From an uncultured Planctomycetaceae bacterium (GTDB lineage Bacteria > Planctomycetota > Planctomycetia > Planctomycetales > Planctomycetaceae), in the NCBI GenBank assembly GCA_903858815.1, contig CAIOKE010000133.1, positions 310,001 to 374,000 on the forward strand: a stretch of DNA of 64,000 nt. The letters are read 5' to 3'. Positions 35,400 to 44,108 of this stretch are shown here, in pieces (the stretch's first letter is position 1; every line of letters begins with the position of its first letter). Under the pieces are notes generated by a model. The model did not search any database. It had not been told where the DNA came from and saw nothing but the letters and a program-made list of their open reading frames with translations. A program made the position numbers and the translations under genes.

Positions 35400-35550
35400 A
35401 CAGTGCTCTGCAATCCAAATGTCGTCAAAACCGCTGTTTTACCCTACCCGTTCCTGCACGCAAAGCACAGCACACAATTTCATTCGCAATTCAGCCTGCC
35501 TTTCGCAATACTCAACCCTGTTCATAACCCAATTCTTCAGGGGCTATCAG

Positions 35551-36366
35551 ATGCAGACGCTCAGACTTTCAAACATCCTGACCCTGATCCTGCTGCTCAT
35601 CGCTGCTGAACACACCCTGACAGCGGCCGAAATTCCGGGTGAACGCAGCACGTGGAACGGCTTTGTACGTTCAGATTTCCAGGTGAACGATCACACCGTG
35701 ACCGTCATCATCCCCCGACAACCGGCCGCCGATCATCCATGGGTCTGGCACGGTGAATTCTTTGGACACAAGCCTGTCCCGGACGTGGCTCTGCTGGGGC
35801 GAGGGTTTCACATCGTCTACACAAGGTGCAGTGATCTGTTCGGAGCACCAGCAGCAATCAGTCACTGGAATACAGTCTACCGAAAACTGACCGAAGAATG
35901 TGGCCTTGGCCCCAGACCAGCCCTGGTCGGCACCAGCCGCGGAGGACTGTACTGCTATAACTGGGCTGCAGCCAACCCACAAAAAGTCTCATGCATCTTT
36001 GGTGATGCACCAGTCTGTGATCTGCGCAGCTGGCCCCTGGGCCAGGGTACCGGTAAACGCAGCGATGCCGAAGTGCAGAAACTGCTGGCCGTTTACAGGA
36101 TGACGGATGAGCAGACTTTGGCGAAGAAAGCCCTGAGCCCTGTTGATCAACTGCAGCCACTGGCTGCTGCCGGCATCCCACTGCTGCATGTCAGCGGGGA
36201 TGCAGATGACATTGTTCCAATTCAGGAAAACACGCTGCTGCTGCAACAGCGATACCGGGCACTGGGAGGCAAGATGGAGGTGATCATCAAGCCCGGAGTA
36301 GCGCATACTCATGGACTTGACGACAGCACGCCGATCGTTGAGTTCATTGACCAGCACGGACACTGA
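35551..36366 (+). CDS. Exported alpha/beta hydrolase (prolyl oligopeptidase-like)
   Basis: A 271-residue secreted hydrolase. The ATG at 35551 follows AGGGG and opens a signal peptide ('ILTLILLLIAAEHTLTAA'). A longer frame from 35203 is antisense to the methyltransferase gene and is rejected. The nucleophile elbow is 'LVGTSRGGLYCYNW' (GxSxG with Ser), the acid is likely in 'HVSGDADDIVP' and the His in 'GVAHTHGLDD'. The fold and the exported location fit an esterase or peptidase; the substrate is unknown. It is followed by tRNA-Leu on the opposite strand. Length is typical for compact family members. Confidence 0.88.
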   Translation: MQTLRLSNILTLILLLIAAEHTLTAAEIPGERSTWNGFVRSDFQVNDHTVTVIIPRQPAADHPWVWHGEFFGHKPVPDVALLGRGFHIVYTRCSDLFGAPAAISHWNTVYRKLTEECGLGPRPALVGTSRGGLYCYNWAAANPQKVSCIFGDAPVCDLRSWPLGQGTGKRSDAEVQKLLAVYRMTDEQTLAKKALSPVDQLQPLAAAGIPLLHVSGDADDIVPIQENTLLLQQRYRALGGKMEVIIKPGVAHTHGLDDSTPIVEFIDQHGH

Positions 36367-36410
36367 ACTGAATCCGCCGGTAGATTCACTGACCGCATCG
36401 GCAAAAAAAG

Positions 36411-36492
36411 TGCGAGAGGGGGGAGTTGAACCCCCACGCCCGAAGGCACAGGATCCTAAATCCAGCGCGTCTGCCAGTTTCGCCACTCTCGC
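36411..36492 (-). tRNA. tRNA-Leu (anticodon UAG)
   Basis: An 82-base class II tRNA. The acceptor arms GCGAGAG (5', ending at 36492) and CTCTCGC pair fully, with discriminator A at 36411; CCA is not encoded. The anticodon loop TTTAGGA carries TAG (36456-36458), reading CUN codons. The T arm is GGGGGTTCAACTCCCCC and the variable arm has GCC-TTCG-GGC. The anticodon stem CTGGA/TCCTG has one T-T mismatch (positions 28-42). A run of seven T (36403-36409) starts one base after the 3' end and may help end transcription. Upstream, TTGAAA with a 17-base spacer to AAGGAT is a weak promoter candidate. Confidence 0.95.
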
Positions 36493-36603
36493 ATTTGCAC
36501 CTGTCCGTATCCTTGCATGCTGCGATCCGGATTTCAATATGACACAGACCCCAACCTGTCAGTTCGCGAGAATCTGAACTTCAGATACGTCAGGAGACAG
36601 TAT

Positions 36604-37410
36604 TCAGCGGTCCGCACCCGCCCCGCCACCGCTTCCGGAAGAAATTGCTCGCTCAAACAGCCACCAGCGAGGTCGCGTCACCCGATCCCGCAGCCCGAAT
36701 TGCGACCGAGCTGTCCGACTGAGCACCTGAGCGATGGCGATGGGATCATCACTGACCGTAAACAGATTCAGATCACCGGGCGAAATTGTCCCGTCCGCCA
36801 GCATGGTGTTGCGCAAATAGGCCAGCAGCGGATTCCAGTAGTCTGATCCAGCCAGCACAATCGGAAATGCTTCGATTTTTCGAGTCTGCACAAGGGTCAG
36901 AATCTCAAACAACTCGTCAATCGTGCCAAATCCACCGGGCAACGCCACAAAGCCATACGAATACTTCGCCAGCATCAGCTTACGAATGAAAAAGTACCGA
37001 AATTCGACGAATTCATCGAGCCATTGATTCGGCTGCTGCTCAAACGGTAGCTGGATGTTGCAGCCAACACTTCGCCCACCGGCTTCCCGCGCACCTCGGT
37101 TGGCCGCTTCCATGACACCCGGTCCACCACCCGTCATCACCGTAAAGCCCTCGGCTGCTATCGCCGCACCCACCTCACGAGCAAGCTGGTAATAACGGTG
37201 CGTCTCTGGAAACCTGGCCGACCCAAACACCGTAATACAGGGGCCCACAAAGTGCAGATGCCGAAACCCGCGCAGCATTTCCCTGAAAGCCCGCACAAGC
37301 ATCACCAGTTCACGCCAGCGTGACTGAGGCCCCTGCAGAAAACGCTGCGGACGAGCAGCATTCCACGGTAGCGCAGCGTTCACATCAGAAGCCTGCTGAG
37401 TTGTATCCAT
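36604..37410 (-). CDS. LOG family (TIGR00730) Rossmann-fold protein
   Basis: A 268-residue protein of the LOG/lysine decarboxylase-like family. Hallmarks: 'VFGSARFPETHRYYQLA', the nucleotide motif 'VMTGGGPGVMEAANRGA', 'KLMLAKYSYGFVALPGGFGTIDELFE' (in part: PGGFGTxxE), the catalytic region of nucleoside 5'-monophosphate phosphoribohydrolases. Activated cytokinins or nucleotide hydrolysis are the known activities; the true substrate in bacteria is often unclear. The family is not a decarboxylase despite old names. It is the last gene of the aro-linked string, 12 bases after a membrane protein gene, and is followed by the tRNA-Leu gene. Confidence 0.9.
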   Translation of the reverse strand: MDTTQQASDVNAALPWNAARPQRFLQGPQSRWRELVMLVRAFREMLRGFRHLHFVGPCITVFGSARFPETHRYYQLAREVGAAIAAEGFTVMTGGGPGVMEAANRGAREAGGRSVGCNIQLPFEQQPNQWLDEFVEFRYFFIRKLMLAKYSYGFVALPGGFGTIDELFEILTLVQTRKIEAFPIVLAGSDYWNPLLAYLRNTMLADGTISPGDLNLFTVSDDPIAIAQVLSRTARSQFGLRDRVTRPRWWLFERAISSGSGGGAGADR

Positions 37411-37422
37411 ATCCGTATCTGC

Positions 37423-38133
37423 TCAACTGCGTCCTGCGACCGTATCACCAGAAACAGCGTCCCCCTGCAGCCACTCAGCAATGTTCTCGGCAAGGCGTCC
37501 AGCCAGACTCAGCCCCGCATTTCTACGAGTCAACAGGAGCACGCCGTCGATCAGCGAAACTTCACGAATCGCTGCCACCGGATTCCGCAACTGCAGTTCC
37601 GAAGCCAGTTCTGAAATCTCCACTCGTTCCGCTTCACGATACAAATGTCGAATCACAGCCGCACAAATATCAGTATTCAACTGCCGTAGTTCCTGCATTC
37701 GCTGCTTTGTAAAGACCGCAGCAGCAGTCAGACGCTGCGGCATACACAACACCGCCACCAGTTTTTCCTGCCACGAAAGATCCGTATCCATACTGCCGAA
37801 GGCATACATCCAGACGGCACTCAACGGTTGCGCCAGTCGATATTCGGCTGCCTCAGCATTCTGCTCGGTCCCGGACGCCTGTCGATCACCAAGATGCTCA
37901 GAAATACGCCGTAATGTCAACCACTGAACAAGCCCCAGAACACCACCACTCACCAGCAGCGCCAGCCCCCAACTGCGCAGAAATCCCACATACGCAATAA
38001 CCGTCGTCAGCCCCAATTCAAGCAGCCATGCGCCCGCAGCCAGTCCGGCAAGGCCCAGAACAGACGCCTTCGTCACCTGCTGCTGATGCTTCAGCCACTG
38101 CTGCAGCCACCGCCTCGCCTGCTCTTTCTTCAT
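37423..38133 (-). CDS. Hypothetical membrane protein (two TM segments) in the aro string
   Basis: A 236-residue protein starting at an ATG whose last bases overlap the prepilin peptidase stop (ATGA). A basic N-terminus ('KKEQARRWLQQWLKHQQQ') precedes two hydrophobic segments ('ASVLGLAGLAAGAWLLELGL', 'SWGLALLVSGGVLGLVQWL'); the C-terminal 130 residues look soluble ('AAVFTKQRMQELRQLNTDI', 'RNPVAAIREVSLIDGVLLL'). No family was recognised. The tight coupling to prepilin peptidase suggests membrane or export work, but no assignment is made. Confidence 0.75.
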   Translation of the reverse strand: MKKEQARRWLQQWLKHQQQVTKASVLGLAGLAAGAWLLELGLTTVIAYVGFLRSWGLALLVSGGVLGLVQWLTLRRISEHLGDRQASGTEQNAEAAEYRLAQPLSAVWMYAFGSMDTDLSWQEKLVAVLCMPQRLTAAAVFTKQRMQELRQLNTDICAAVIRHLYREAERVEISELASELQLRNPVAAIREVSLIDGVLLLTRRNAGLSLAGRLAENIAEWLQGDAVSGDTVAGRS

Positions 38134-39413
38134 GGACCACCCCCACGACGCCAGCCATAACTCTGTGACAACCCCTGTCCCGACCGAACACCCGGCCACA
38201 TTGAGCGATCCCACAACCCGGCCGTCGGATCACTCCGCTCCGCCGGATAGATTATTGGAATCCCATCGTCCTCCAATGCCTGCACCTCAGATTCAGCGGA
38301 CATCCCCAGCAGCCTGCGCACAAGTTGCATCAGATGCAGTGTCGCATAAAGCAGCACCGTCATCACCAGCCCCATCAGCAGCAAAAACGGCCCCATATCA
38401 AAGAGACGTTCAGCCATGGGCCAGACATTGTTCCAGAACAAGAGCAGTAGTAATGCTGCCAGACTGAGCCACGGCCCATATGGAATCTCATCACGACGTC
38501 GCAGCACCAGAGACAATATCGCCACGCCAATTGCCAGAACAGGTGCAGCAAAGAACACCACAATGACCGGTTGCCAGCCAATTACACTGCCAATCATTGC
38601 CATCAGCACAACATCACCAAAGCCCATCGCCTCCCGACGCAGTACATAGGCACCGATGATACGCACCAGCCATACAATCCCCCCACCGGCAACGAGCCCA
38701 GCCGTACTGACCAGAAAGCCGTGCAGATGCGGTTGCTGAGCTGCAAATGGACTAGCATCCCACATAAACATCAGCCAACTCACGCCCTCCGGAAGTGCCG
38801 AACGCAGAGTCGCAGCGATACTGGCATCCTGAAACCACAACGGCACAATCCAGCACTGACCAAAAATCGTGTGCACCAGGACCGCGGAAAGCATCAGCGG
38901 AACGGTGCTGCCGTCAGGAATGATCCATAACTCAAGGTCAATAAACGTCGCCACAATCAGACAGCAGACCATCGCAATATGCAGACCATATCGCACGTGC
39001 AGCCACAGCACCGGAGATTGCAGAGTGCGGACTGTCTGCGGACCATCGAAGCTTGACAGACCGGCCGTCTCTACCCCCCCCCAGAAATTCACCGGCATCT
39101 CGCACTGATACACCACGACAAACAGAACTGCCGTCAGCAGCTCCACCAGTGGATAACGCATCGAAATCGGCAGACGACAACTGCGACAGCGTCCCCTCAG
39201 CATTAACCATCCCAGCAACGGAATGTTGTCACGCCACTGAATCGCTGTTGCGCAGCGGGGACATCCGGATGAGTGACTGTTCAAGGCCCATAATTGATCA
39301 CGCAGACGACGCTTTGCCGGAAATCGGTGAATACAGACGTTCAGGAAGCTGCCGATGCAGGAGCCCAGCACGAACAGGAAAAACAGAACAAATCCACGAG
39401 GCATGTCGGACAT
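38130..39413 (-). CDS. A24 family prepilin peptidase (large form)
   Basis: A 427-residue polytopic membrane aspartyl protease that cleaves and methylates type IV prepilin-like signals. The start is taken at ATG 39413, one base after the shikimate kinase stop. N-terminal 'GSCIGSFLNVCIHRFP' and the cytoplasmic zinc-type Cys pairs CPRC and CRSC are present; the two catalytic Asp lie in 'ATFIDLELWIIPDG' and 'MGFGDVVLMAMIGSVIGW' (GxGD). The family usually has 240-300 residues; the extra length comes from a loop between the two Asp and a C-terminal extension of about 60 residues. Its likely clients include the DUF1559 protein at 12427-13416. Confidence 0.92.
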   Translation of the reverse strand: MSDMPRGFVLFFLFVLGSCIGSFLNVCIHRFPAKRRLRDQLWALNSHSSGCPRCATAIQWRDNIPLLGWLMLRGRCRSCRLPISMRYPLVELLTAVLFVVVYQCEMPVNFWGGVETAGLSSFDGPQTVRTLQSPVLWLHVRYGLHIAMVCCLIVATFIDLELWIIPDGSTVPLMLSAVLVHTIFGQCWIVPLWFQDASIAATLRSALPEGVSWLMFMWDASPFAAQQPHLHGFLVSTAGLVAGGGIVWLVRIIGAYVLRREAMGFGDVVLMAMIGSVIGWQPVIVVFFAAPVLAIGVAILSLVLRRRDEIPYGPWLSLAALLLLLFWNNVWPMAERLFDMGPFLLLMGLVMTVLLYATLHLMQLVRRLLGMSAESEVQALEDDGIPIIYPAERSDPTAGLWDRSMWPGVRSGQGLSQSYGWRRGGGP

Positions 39414-39414
39414 A

Positions 39415-39951
39415 TCAGTCACCCCGCCCCTTTCGTACCTCATTGGAAAGATGTCTGAAGATCCGGCGAGCCACCTGATCCGCGGACTCGCCGTCAGAAT
39501 GCACAGTCAGAGTTGCTGTCTGTCGATATAATGGCTCACGAATCGCAAGAATATCCGCAACTTCCAGGTGAATCGGACGCCCGGTCAGACTGGGACGCCC
39601 GGCTGCCGCCCGTTCCCGACTGAGCCGTTTCGTGAGAGTCTCAGCCGAAGCGTGCAACCAGACCACGGGCCCCGCCGTCCTCATCAGATCTCGATTCTCC
39701 GGCAGCAGAACTGCTCCCCCTCCCGTCGCAATGACCTGCTCCGGACTGCGCAGCAATTCTGCCAGTACCTCCGATTCAATCCGCCGAAACTCAGACTCAC
39801 CCGACTGTTCAAAAATCTGCCGAATCGTTGTGCCCGTCCGCTGCTCGATCGCACGATCACAGTCCACCCACGTCCACCCCAGCCGACCAGCCAGCCTGGG
39901 TGCAACGCTGGATTTTCCGGAGGCCCGATAACCGATCAGACTGATCACCAT
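39415..39951 (-). CDS. aroK: Shikimate kinase
   Basis: A 178-residue P-loop kinase that phosphorylates shikimate to shikimate 3-phosphate. Walker A is 'LIGYRASGKSSVA'; the shikimate-binding residues are in 'WVDCDRAIEQRTG' and 'VIATGGGAVLLPEN'; the LID region has 'RERAAAGRPSLTG'. Length is normal. It begins five bases after aroDE and ends one base before the prepilin peptidase start, in an operon with argC and aroDE. The enzyme completes the shikimate steps of this operon. Confidence 0.95.
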   Translation of the reverse strand: MVISLIGYRASGKSSVAPRLAGRLGWTWVDCDRAIEQRTGTTIRQIFEQSGESEFRRIESEVLAELLRSPEQVIATGGGAVLLPENRDLMRTAGPVVWLHASAETLTKRLSRERAAAGRPSLTGRPIHLEVADILAIREPLYRQTATLTVHSDGESADQVARRIFRHLSNEVRKGRGD

Positions 39952-39956
39952 CAGGT

Positions 39957-41468
39957 CTACCCACCTGTCTGGTCAGAACTGACAATTGTCCGAGCCGCTG
40001 CATTCGATCGACGCAGAGTCTCTGCCATGTATTCTACCGGCGCTTCGTACCCGGTAAACAGGCCAAACTGCAAAGCAGCCTGACGAATAAACATTTCCAC
40101 GCCACTGACCGTGGGACAGCCGCGATCCCGAGCCTGTTTCAACAGCAGAGTCTGCTCCGGGTTGTAAACCGTATCAAACACCAAAGCACTATCGCTCAGC
40201 CAGTGCTGCTCGAAGGGAGACTCGTCCACGTTCGGGTGCATACCAACCGATGTGCAGTTCACCAGCACGTCACAGATTTCCGAGCCTCGATTTTCCCAGG
40301 AAGTGAACTGGCAACCCAATTCGGAAGCCAGTGATTTCCCCCGATCCCGAGATCTGTTTGTCAGAGTCACAACAGCGCCATGCTGCAGCAATGCATGGCC
40401 GACAGCTCGCGCCGCACCGCCGGCACCCAGAATCAGGACTTTGCGAGCCGCAAGTTCCGGAATGTTGCCCGCTTTCCGCAAGCCATCCTGAATTGCAGAG
40501 ACCGCCGCAGGAGCATCCGTGTTGGTGGCACACCACTGGCCATCGCGTTTGAACAGCGTATTGGCCGCCCCCATCAGGTCAGTTGCCTCATCCATCTGAT
40601 CCACGTACTGCAGCACCCCCTCCTTGTGCGGAATCGTCACGCTGTAACCAGCCACCTGCAGACGCTCCAGTTCCTTCAATGACTCCAGCAGCCGATCCTG
40701 AGGAATCCGAATCGGAAGATATACGGCATTCAAACCCAGCTTTCGATAGGCGGCATTGTGAATCAAAGGACTTTTGCTCTGAGCAATCGGATCACCAATC
40801 ACACCAAATACAACGGTCTGCTGGTTGATCTGATCAAAGCGAAACAGATTCCTCACCTCCGCCCAGCTCAGCTGCCCCGGAGCCATCTCGCGTTCACGAC
40901 TGAAACTTGCATAGGTGAACGGGGCACCATAACGCCCGCAAAGCACTCGACTAAGCGTTCCCATCTCGCCCATACAGAAACCAACAGTTGGAACATCCGC
41001 CGCCCCCACCATCTCAAGTACCCGTACGTTGTCACCAGGCGAATTGGCCATCGTGACAATCTTGATCACATCCGGATCCAGCTTTCGCATCCGCTGATAA
41101 ATATCAAACAGTTCCAGCGGTGTTTCGTCGAAGTTGTGATAGCTGATAATTCGCTTCGTCTTTCCATATCGACGAATGGAACCGGCAACGTCAACTTCCA
41201 GATCAACATATTCAGCACCACCGATGATCGCCTCTCGCAGAATCGCAAGACGCTGTTCTTCAGTGCCAAACCAACGACCACGGTCCACCTTACGGCGACA
41301 GGTTACCACGACCGGCGTCGGACGATCCTTCAGAAGTCGCCCAATGTCGGGGCGTTTCCGCATGAAATCCACACGCAGCTCAACAAGCTCAGCGCCCTTT
41401 TCCGCCAGCGCCCTGTGCTCTTCCATCATGGACGAATGCCGCGTTCGCCCCAGACTGATACAAATCAT
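39957..41468 (-). CDS. aroDE: Bifunctional type I 3-dehydroquinate dehydratase / shikimate dehydrogenase
   Basis: A 503-residue fusion. Residues 1-220 are the type I AroD barrel: 'MICISLGRTRHSSM', 'ELVELRVDFMRKRPD', catalytic His in 'IISYHNFDETP' and Schiff-base Lys in 'DVIKIVTMANSPGD'. Residues 225-500 are shikimate dehydrogenase: 'GVIGDPIAQSKSPLIHNAAY' with the substrate Ser pair, catalytic Lys and Asp region 'VTIPHKEGVL', NADP motif 'VLILGAGGAARAVGHALL', and the C-terminal 'FIRQAALQFGLFTG'. This fusion is known in plants and in planctomycetes and related phyla. It is in an operon between argC and aroK. Confidence 0.95.
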   Translation of the reverse strand: MICISLGRTRHSSMMEEHRALAEKGAELVELRVDFMRKRPDIGRLLKDRPTPVVVTCRRKVDRGRWFGTEEQRLAILREAIIGGAEYVDLEVDVAGSIRRYGKTKRIISYHNFDETPLELFDIYQRMRKLDPDVIKIVTMANSPGDNVRVLEMVGAADVPTVGFCMGEMGTLSRVLCGRYGAPFTYASFSREREMAPGQLSWAEVRNLFRFDQINQQTVVFGVIGDPIAQSKSPLIHNAAYRKLGLNAVYLPIRIPQDRLLESLKELERLQVAGYSVTIPHKEGVLQYVDQMDEATDLMGAANTLFKRDGQWCATNTDAPAAVSAIQDGLRKAGNIPELAARKVLILGAGGAARAVGHALLQHGAVVTLTNRSRDRGKSLASELGCQFTSWENRGSEICDVLVNCTSVGMHPNVDESPFEQHWLSDSALVFDTVYNPEQTLLLKQARDRGCPTVSGVEMFIRQAALQFGLFTGYEAPVEYMAETLRRSNAAARTIVSSDQTGG

Positions 41469-41505
41469 CGTTCTATCCCGACCTTAACAGCCGTTACCCG
41501 AAGAC

Positions 41506-42522
41506 TCAGCAACCCAGCAGCCCCGTTCGCTGGTCCAGCCCCAGCAGCAGATTCATATTCTGAATCGCTACGCCACTGGCACCCTTGATCAGATTGTCAA
41601 TCACCGCCAGCACCACTAACTGGTCGCGATTGAATCGCACCGTAATATCACAGAAATTTGTGTACGCCACATCCTTCGTCGCTGGAATATGATCCACCAC
41701 ACGCACAAAAGGCTGCCCGGCATAATATCGTCGAAACAATGACAACAGTTCGGCCTGAGTCCCTGAGCGGAGCAGACGCGGATAAATTGTACAGAAAATT
41801 CCCCGATCCATCGGCATCAGGTGCGGATTGAATGCTACCTGCACTGCCTGACCACCCACGTCAGTCAGCACCTGTTCGATCTCAGGAGTATGCCGGTGAT
41901 TGCCGATACTGTAGGCCGTCACACTTTCATTGCACTCCGAATACAGATTCGAAAGTTTGGGCGTCCGACCGGCACCACTGATACCGCTTTTCGCATCAAT
42001 CACTATACCCTGCGGATCAATCAGCCCCTCAGCAATCAACGGAGCCAGTGCCAGGATCGATGTGCTGGTGTAACAACCGGGATTGGCAACCAGTGAAGCC
42101 GGCGGTATCAATGGGCCAAAGATCTCCGGCAAACCGTAGACCGCCTGCGACAGGCGCTCAGCATCTGTGTGCTGATGCCCGTACCACTGCTGATACGATG
42201 CCGGATCACGCAGCCGATAATCTGCACTCAGATCCACAACTCGACAACCGGCATGCAGCAGCTTCGGAACGGCCTCCATGCTGGCCGTATGCGGCAAACA
42301 GCAGAAGGCAATATCACAACTGCTGCCCACTTCCTCCGGAGTCAGATTCTCACAGGACAGGTCGAACAGGCCTGTCAATGACGGATGAATCGACGAAATC
42401 AAAGGGCGGTCGGTCTGGCGAGTTGTAGCGGCAACAACCCGCGCCGTCGGATGACGCGACAAAATCCGAAACAGTTCCAGCGCCGTGTAACCGGTCGCAC
42501 CGAGAATCGCAATACGAGCCAT
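41506..42522 (-). CDS. argC: N-acetyl-gamma-glutamyl-phosphate reductase
   Basis: A 338-residue NADPH-dependent enzyme of arginine synthesis. The ATG at 42522 gives the standard N-terminus '[21 protein letters not shown]'-type (NADP loop 'GATGYT'); a longer frame adds 21 hydrophobic-looking residues without a ribosome site. The catalytic Cys lies in '[18 protein letters not shown]', and the substrate region has 'SGISGAGR', '[16 protein letters not shown]' and '[13 protein letters not shown]'. It leads a minus-strand string with aroDE 37 bases downstream. No other arg gene is near. Confidence 0.95.
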   Translation of the reverse strand: MARIAILGATGYTALELFRILSRHPTARVVAATTRQTDRPLISSIHPSLTGLFDLSCENLTPEEVGSSCDIAFCCLPHTASMEAVPKLLHAGCRVVDLSADYRLRDPASYQQWYGHQHTDAERLSQAVYGLPEIFGPLIPPASLVANPGCYTSTSILALAPLIAEGLIDPQGIVIDAKSGISGAGRTPKLSNLYSECNESVTAYSIGNHRHTPEIEQVLTDVGGQAVQVAFNPHLMPMDRGIFCTIYPRLLRSGTQAELLSLFRRYYAGQPFVRVVDHIPATKDVAYTNFCDITVRFNRDQLVVLAVIDNLIKGASGVAIQNMNLLLGLDQRTGLLGC

Positions 42523-42727
42523 AGCACTTGCCGAATTCATCGCCATCAGAAGACTGAGTAAAAAAACGGGATTTTTGCAGATCAAGATCGCTCAAATCCG
42601 CAGTCTCCCCCAGTATATCGGCCAGTTTGGGCTGAACACAGACAGCATCGGTTTCCCGGACAAAAAGGGGGAAATAGTGGCCATGTTTCGGCCTCGTCAG
42701 CTGTCTCCGCAATTGCCGATACAGTCC

Positions 42728-43984
42728 TCAGAACAACGGCCGCTGTCCGGGAAATCCAGCCCACTGCGGCACTCGCTCCCTGCCACCTGCAGAGTCACCT
42801 TCGCTGATACTGCTGCTACCCACCTTGTGCATCGTGGGCCGGAAACCCTCCAGTCGACCAGGCGACGGCCCCTCAGAACGCTCAATTGCTGACCTTTGAG
42901 CCGGATTTTGCCGCGGCGCAGGGGCCTGCAGGCGAAAGTCCCGATACCCCGGCTTCACCGCCTGCGACGTCTTCCCCTCCACTGCCCCGGAAACACCCTC
43001 AGCACTCCCCCGCAGTTGTCGCTTTAAGCCTGACAACGACAATGCATTCGGCGAATTCACGGATCCCTCGGGCTTGCTTTCGCGTCCGGCTGAAAATTGT
43101 GAATTTTCCGGGGTCTGCGAACGAATAACGGCCTTCGATGCTGCGGGGACCTGTGAGGAATTCCCGCTGACCTCCCCCGCCGAACGCAAAGCCAGCTGTT
43201 CTGCCACTGTAGGCTCTCCATGATTCAACCTCGGCATCCCCGCTCGTATCCATGCCAGCCAGTTTCGCTCCAGCGATTCCACGCCCGCATGATCGAAATG
43301 ACCGCGAATTGCCTGCTCCCAGTCATCCGCCTCAGCAGCGCTCAGAAACTTCAGATACGCCGTCTGTCCACGCTGCTGCACCAGAAAATCTGCCAGCGCA
43401 TAGCCCTGCGCGTACAGAATCAGCATTCGCCTCGAATCTGTCGGGTACTCCTTCATCCTCAGCAACTCGGCCAGCGAAAAACGCTGCCCCGGTTTGTCCA
43501 CCACTGACTGCAGCAAATGCAGCTGTTTCGCCTGCTCAGATGAGTGCTCAAACAGCGTTGCTGCTCCCTCATCCGCCCAACGTGGCAGCGGTCGACGAAA
43601 ATAACTGGCAAACACCGTATGGTTGATCTCATGAGGCAGCACGGAATCCAGAATCCGCTCCAGACTGCCCTGCAGATTCATCCGCCAGTGCAGAACCTCG
43701 CCATTCACAAACTGAAAAGTGGTCGAACCACCAGCCCCCATGGAACCCACGTTCACGGAGACCCGACACGGACGACTCCAGCGCGGCATGCGTCGCCCAA
43801 GCCAGTGTTCGGCCAGACGAATTCGACAGACTTCCGCCGCCTCCGCCACGGCCCTCGCCGTGGACGAATCTGCAGCGGTGACAACAAAATTTGCCGTCTC
43901 ATGCTGCTCAGCAGCCGCAGCAAACAGCCCGATCGCAGTCCAGACCGTCAGCAGCCGAAATACAGCCATTCCACAAGCATCCAT
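42728..43984 (-). CDS. Exported HExxH peptidase-like protein (peptidase MA / DUF1570-like)
   Basis: A 418-residue protein with an N-terminal signal segment ('LTVWTAIGLFAAAAEQ'). The gluzincin-like zinc site is HEINH (about residue 115) and the probable third ligand is in 'RWADEGAATLFEHSS' 19 or so residues later; both features match the peptidase-MA-like superfamily. The catalytic part ends near residue 260; the C-terminal 150 residues are Ser, Pro, Gly and Arg-rich and probably disordered. Whether it cleaves proteins is unknown. It is a single gene, downstream of nothing obvious; the start at 43984 is preferred over 43969. Confidence 0.8.
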   Translation of the reverse strand: MDACGMAVFRLLTVWTAIGLFAAAAEQHETANFVVTAADSSTARAVAEAAEVCRIRLAEHWLGRRMPRWSRPCRVSVNVGSMGAGGSTTFQFVNGEVLHWRMNLQGSLERILDSVLPHEINHTVFASYFRRPLPRWADEGAATLFEHSSEQAKQLHLLQSVVDKPGQRFSLAELLRMKEYPTDSRRMLILYAQGYALADFLVQQRGQTAYLKFLSAAEADDWEQAIRGHFDHAGVESLERNWLAWIRAGMPRLNHGEPTVAEQLALRSAGEVSGNSSQVPAASKAVIRSQTPENSQFSAGRESKPEGSVNSPNALSLSGLKRQLRGSAEGVSGAVEGKTSQAVKPGYRDFRLQAPAPRQNPAQRSAIERSEGPSPGRLEGFRPTMHKVGSSSISEGDSAGGRERVPQWAGFPGQRPLF

Positions 43985-44108
43985 GCCGTGTTCTCACATG
44001 TCGTCGCCGGACGACCTTCCCGCGTTTCGCTTCCGTGCGTTCCGGCAGTTTCTGCTGATCATAGTGCCCATACGCAGAAAAATGCCAGAGCAGATCCACT
44101 AACCACTG

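Noticed and set aside
35203-35550. Upstream extension of the alpha/beta hydrolase
   Set aside because: Runs antisense through the methyltransferase gene; the signal peptide begins at 35551.
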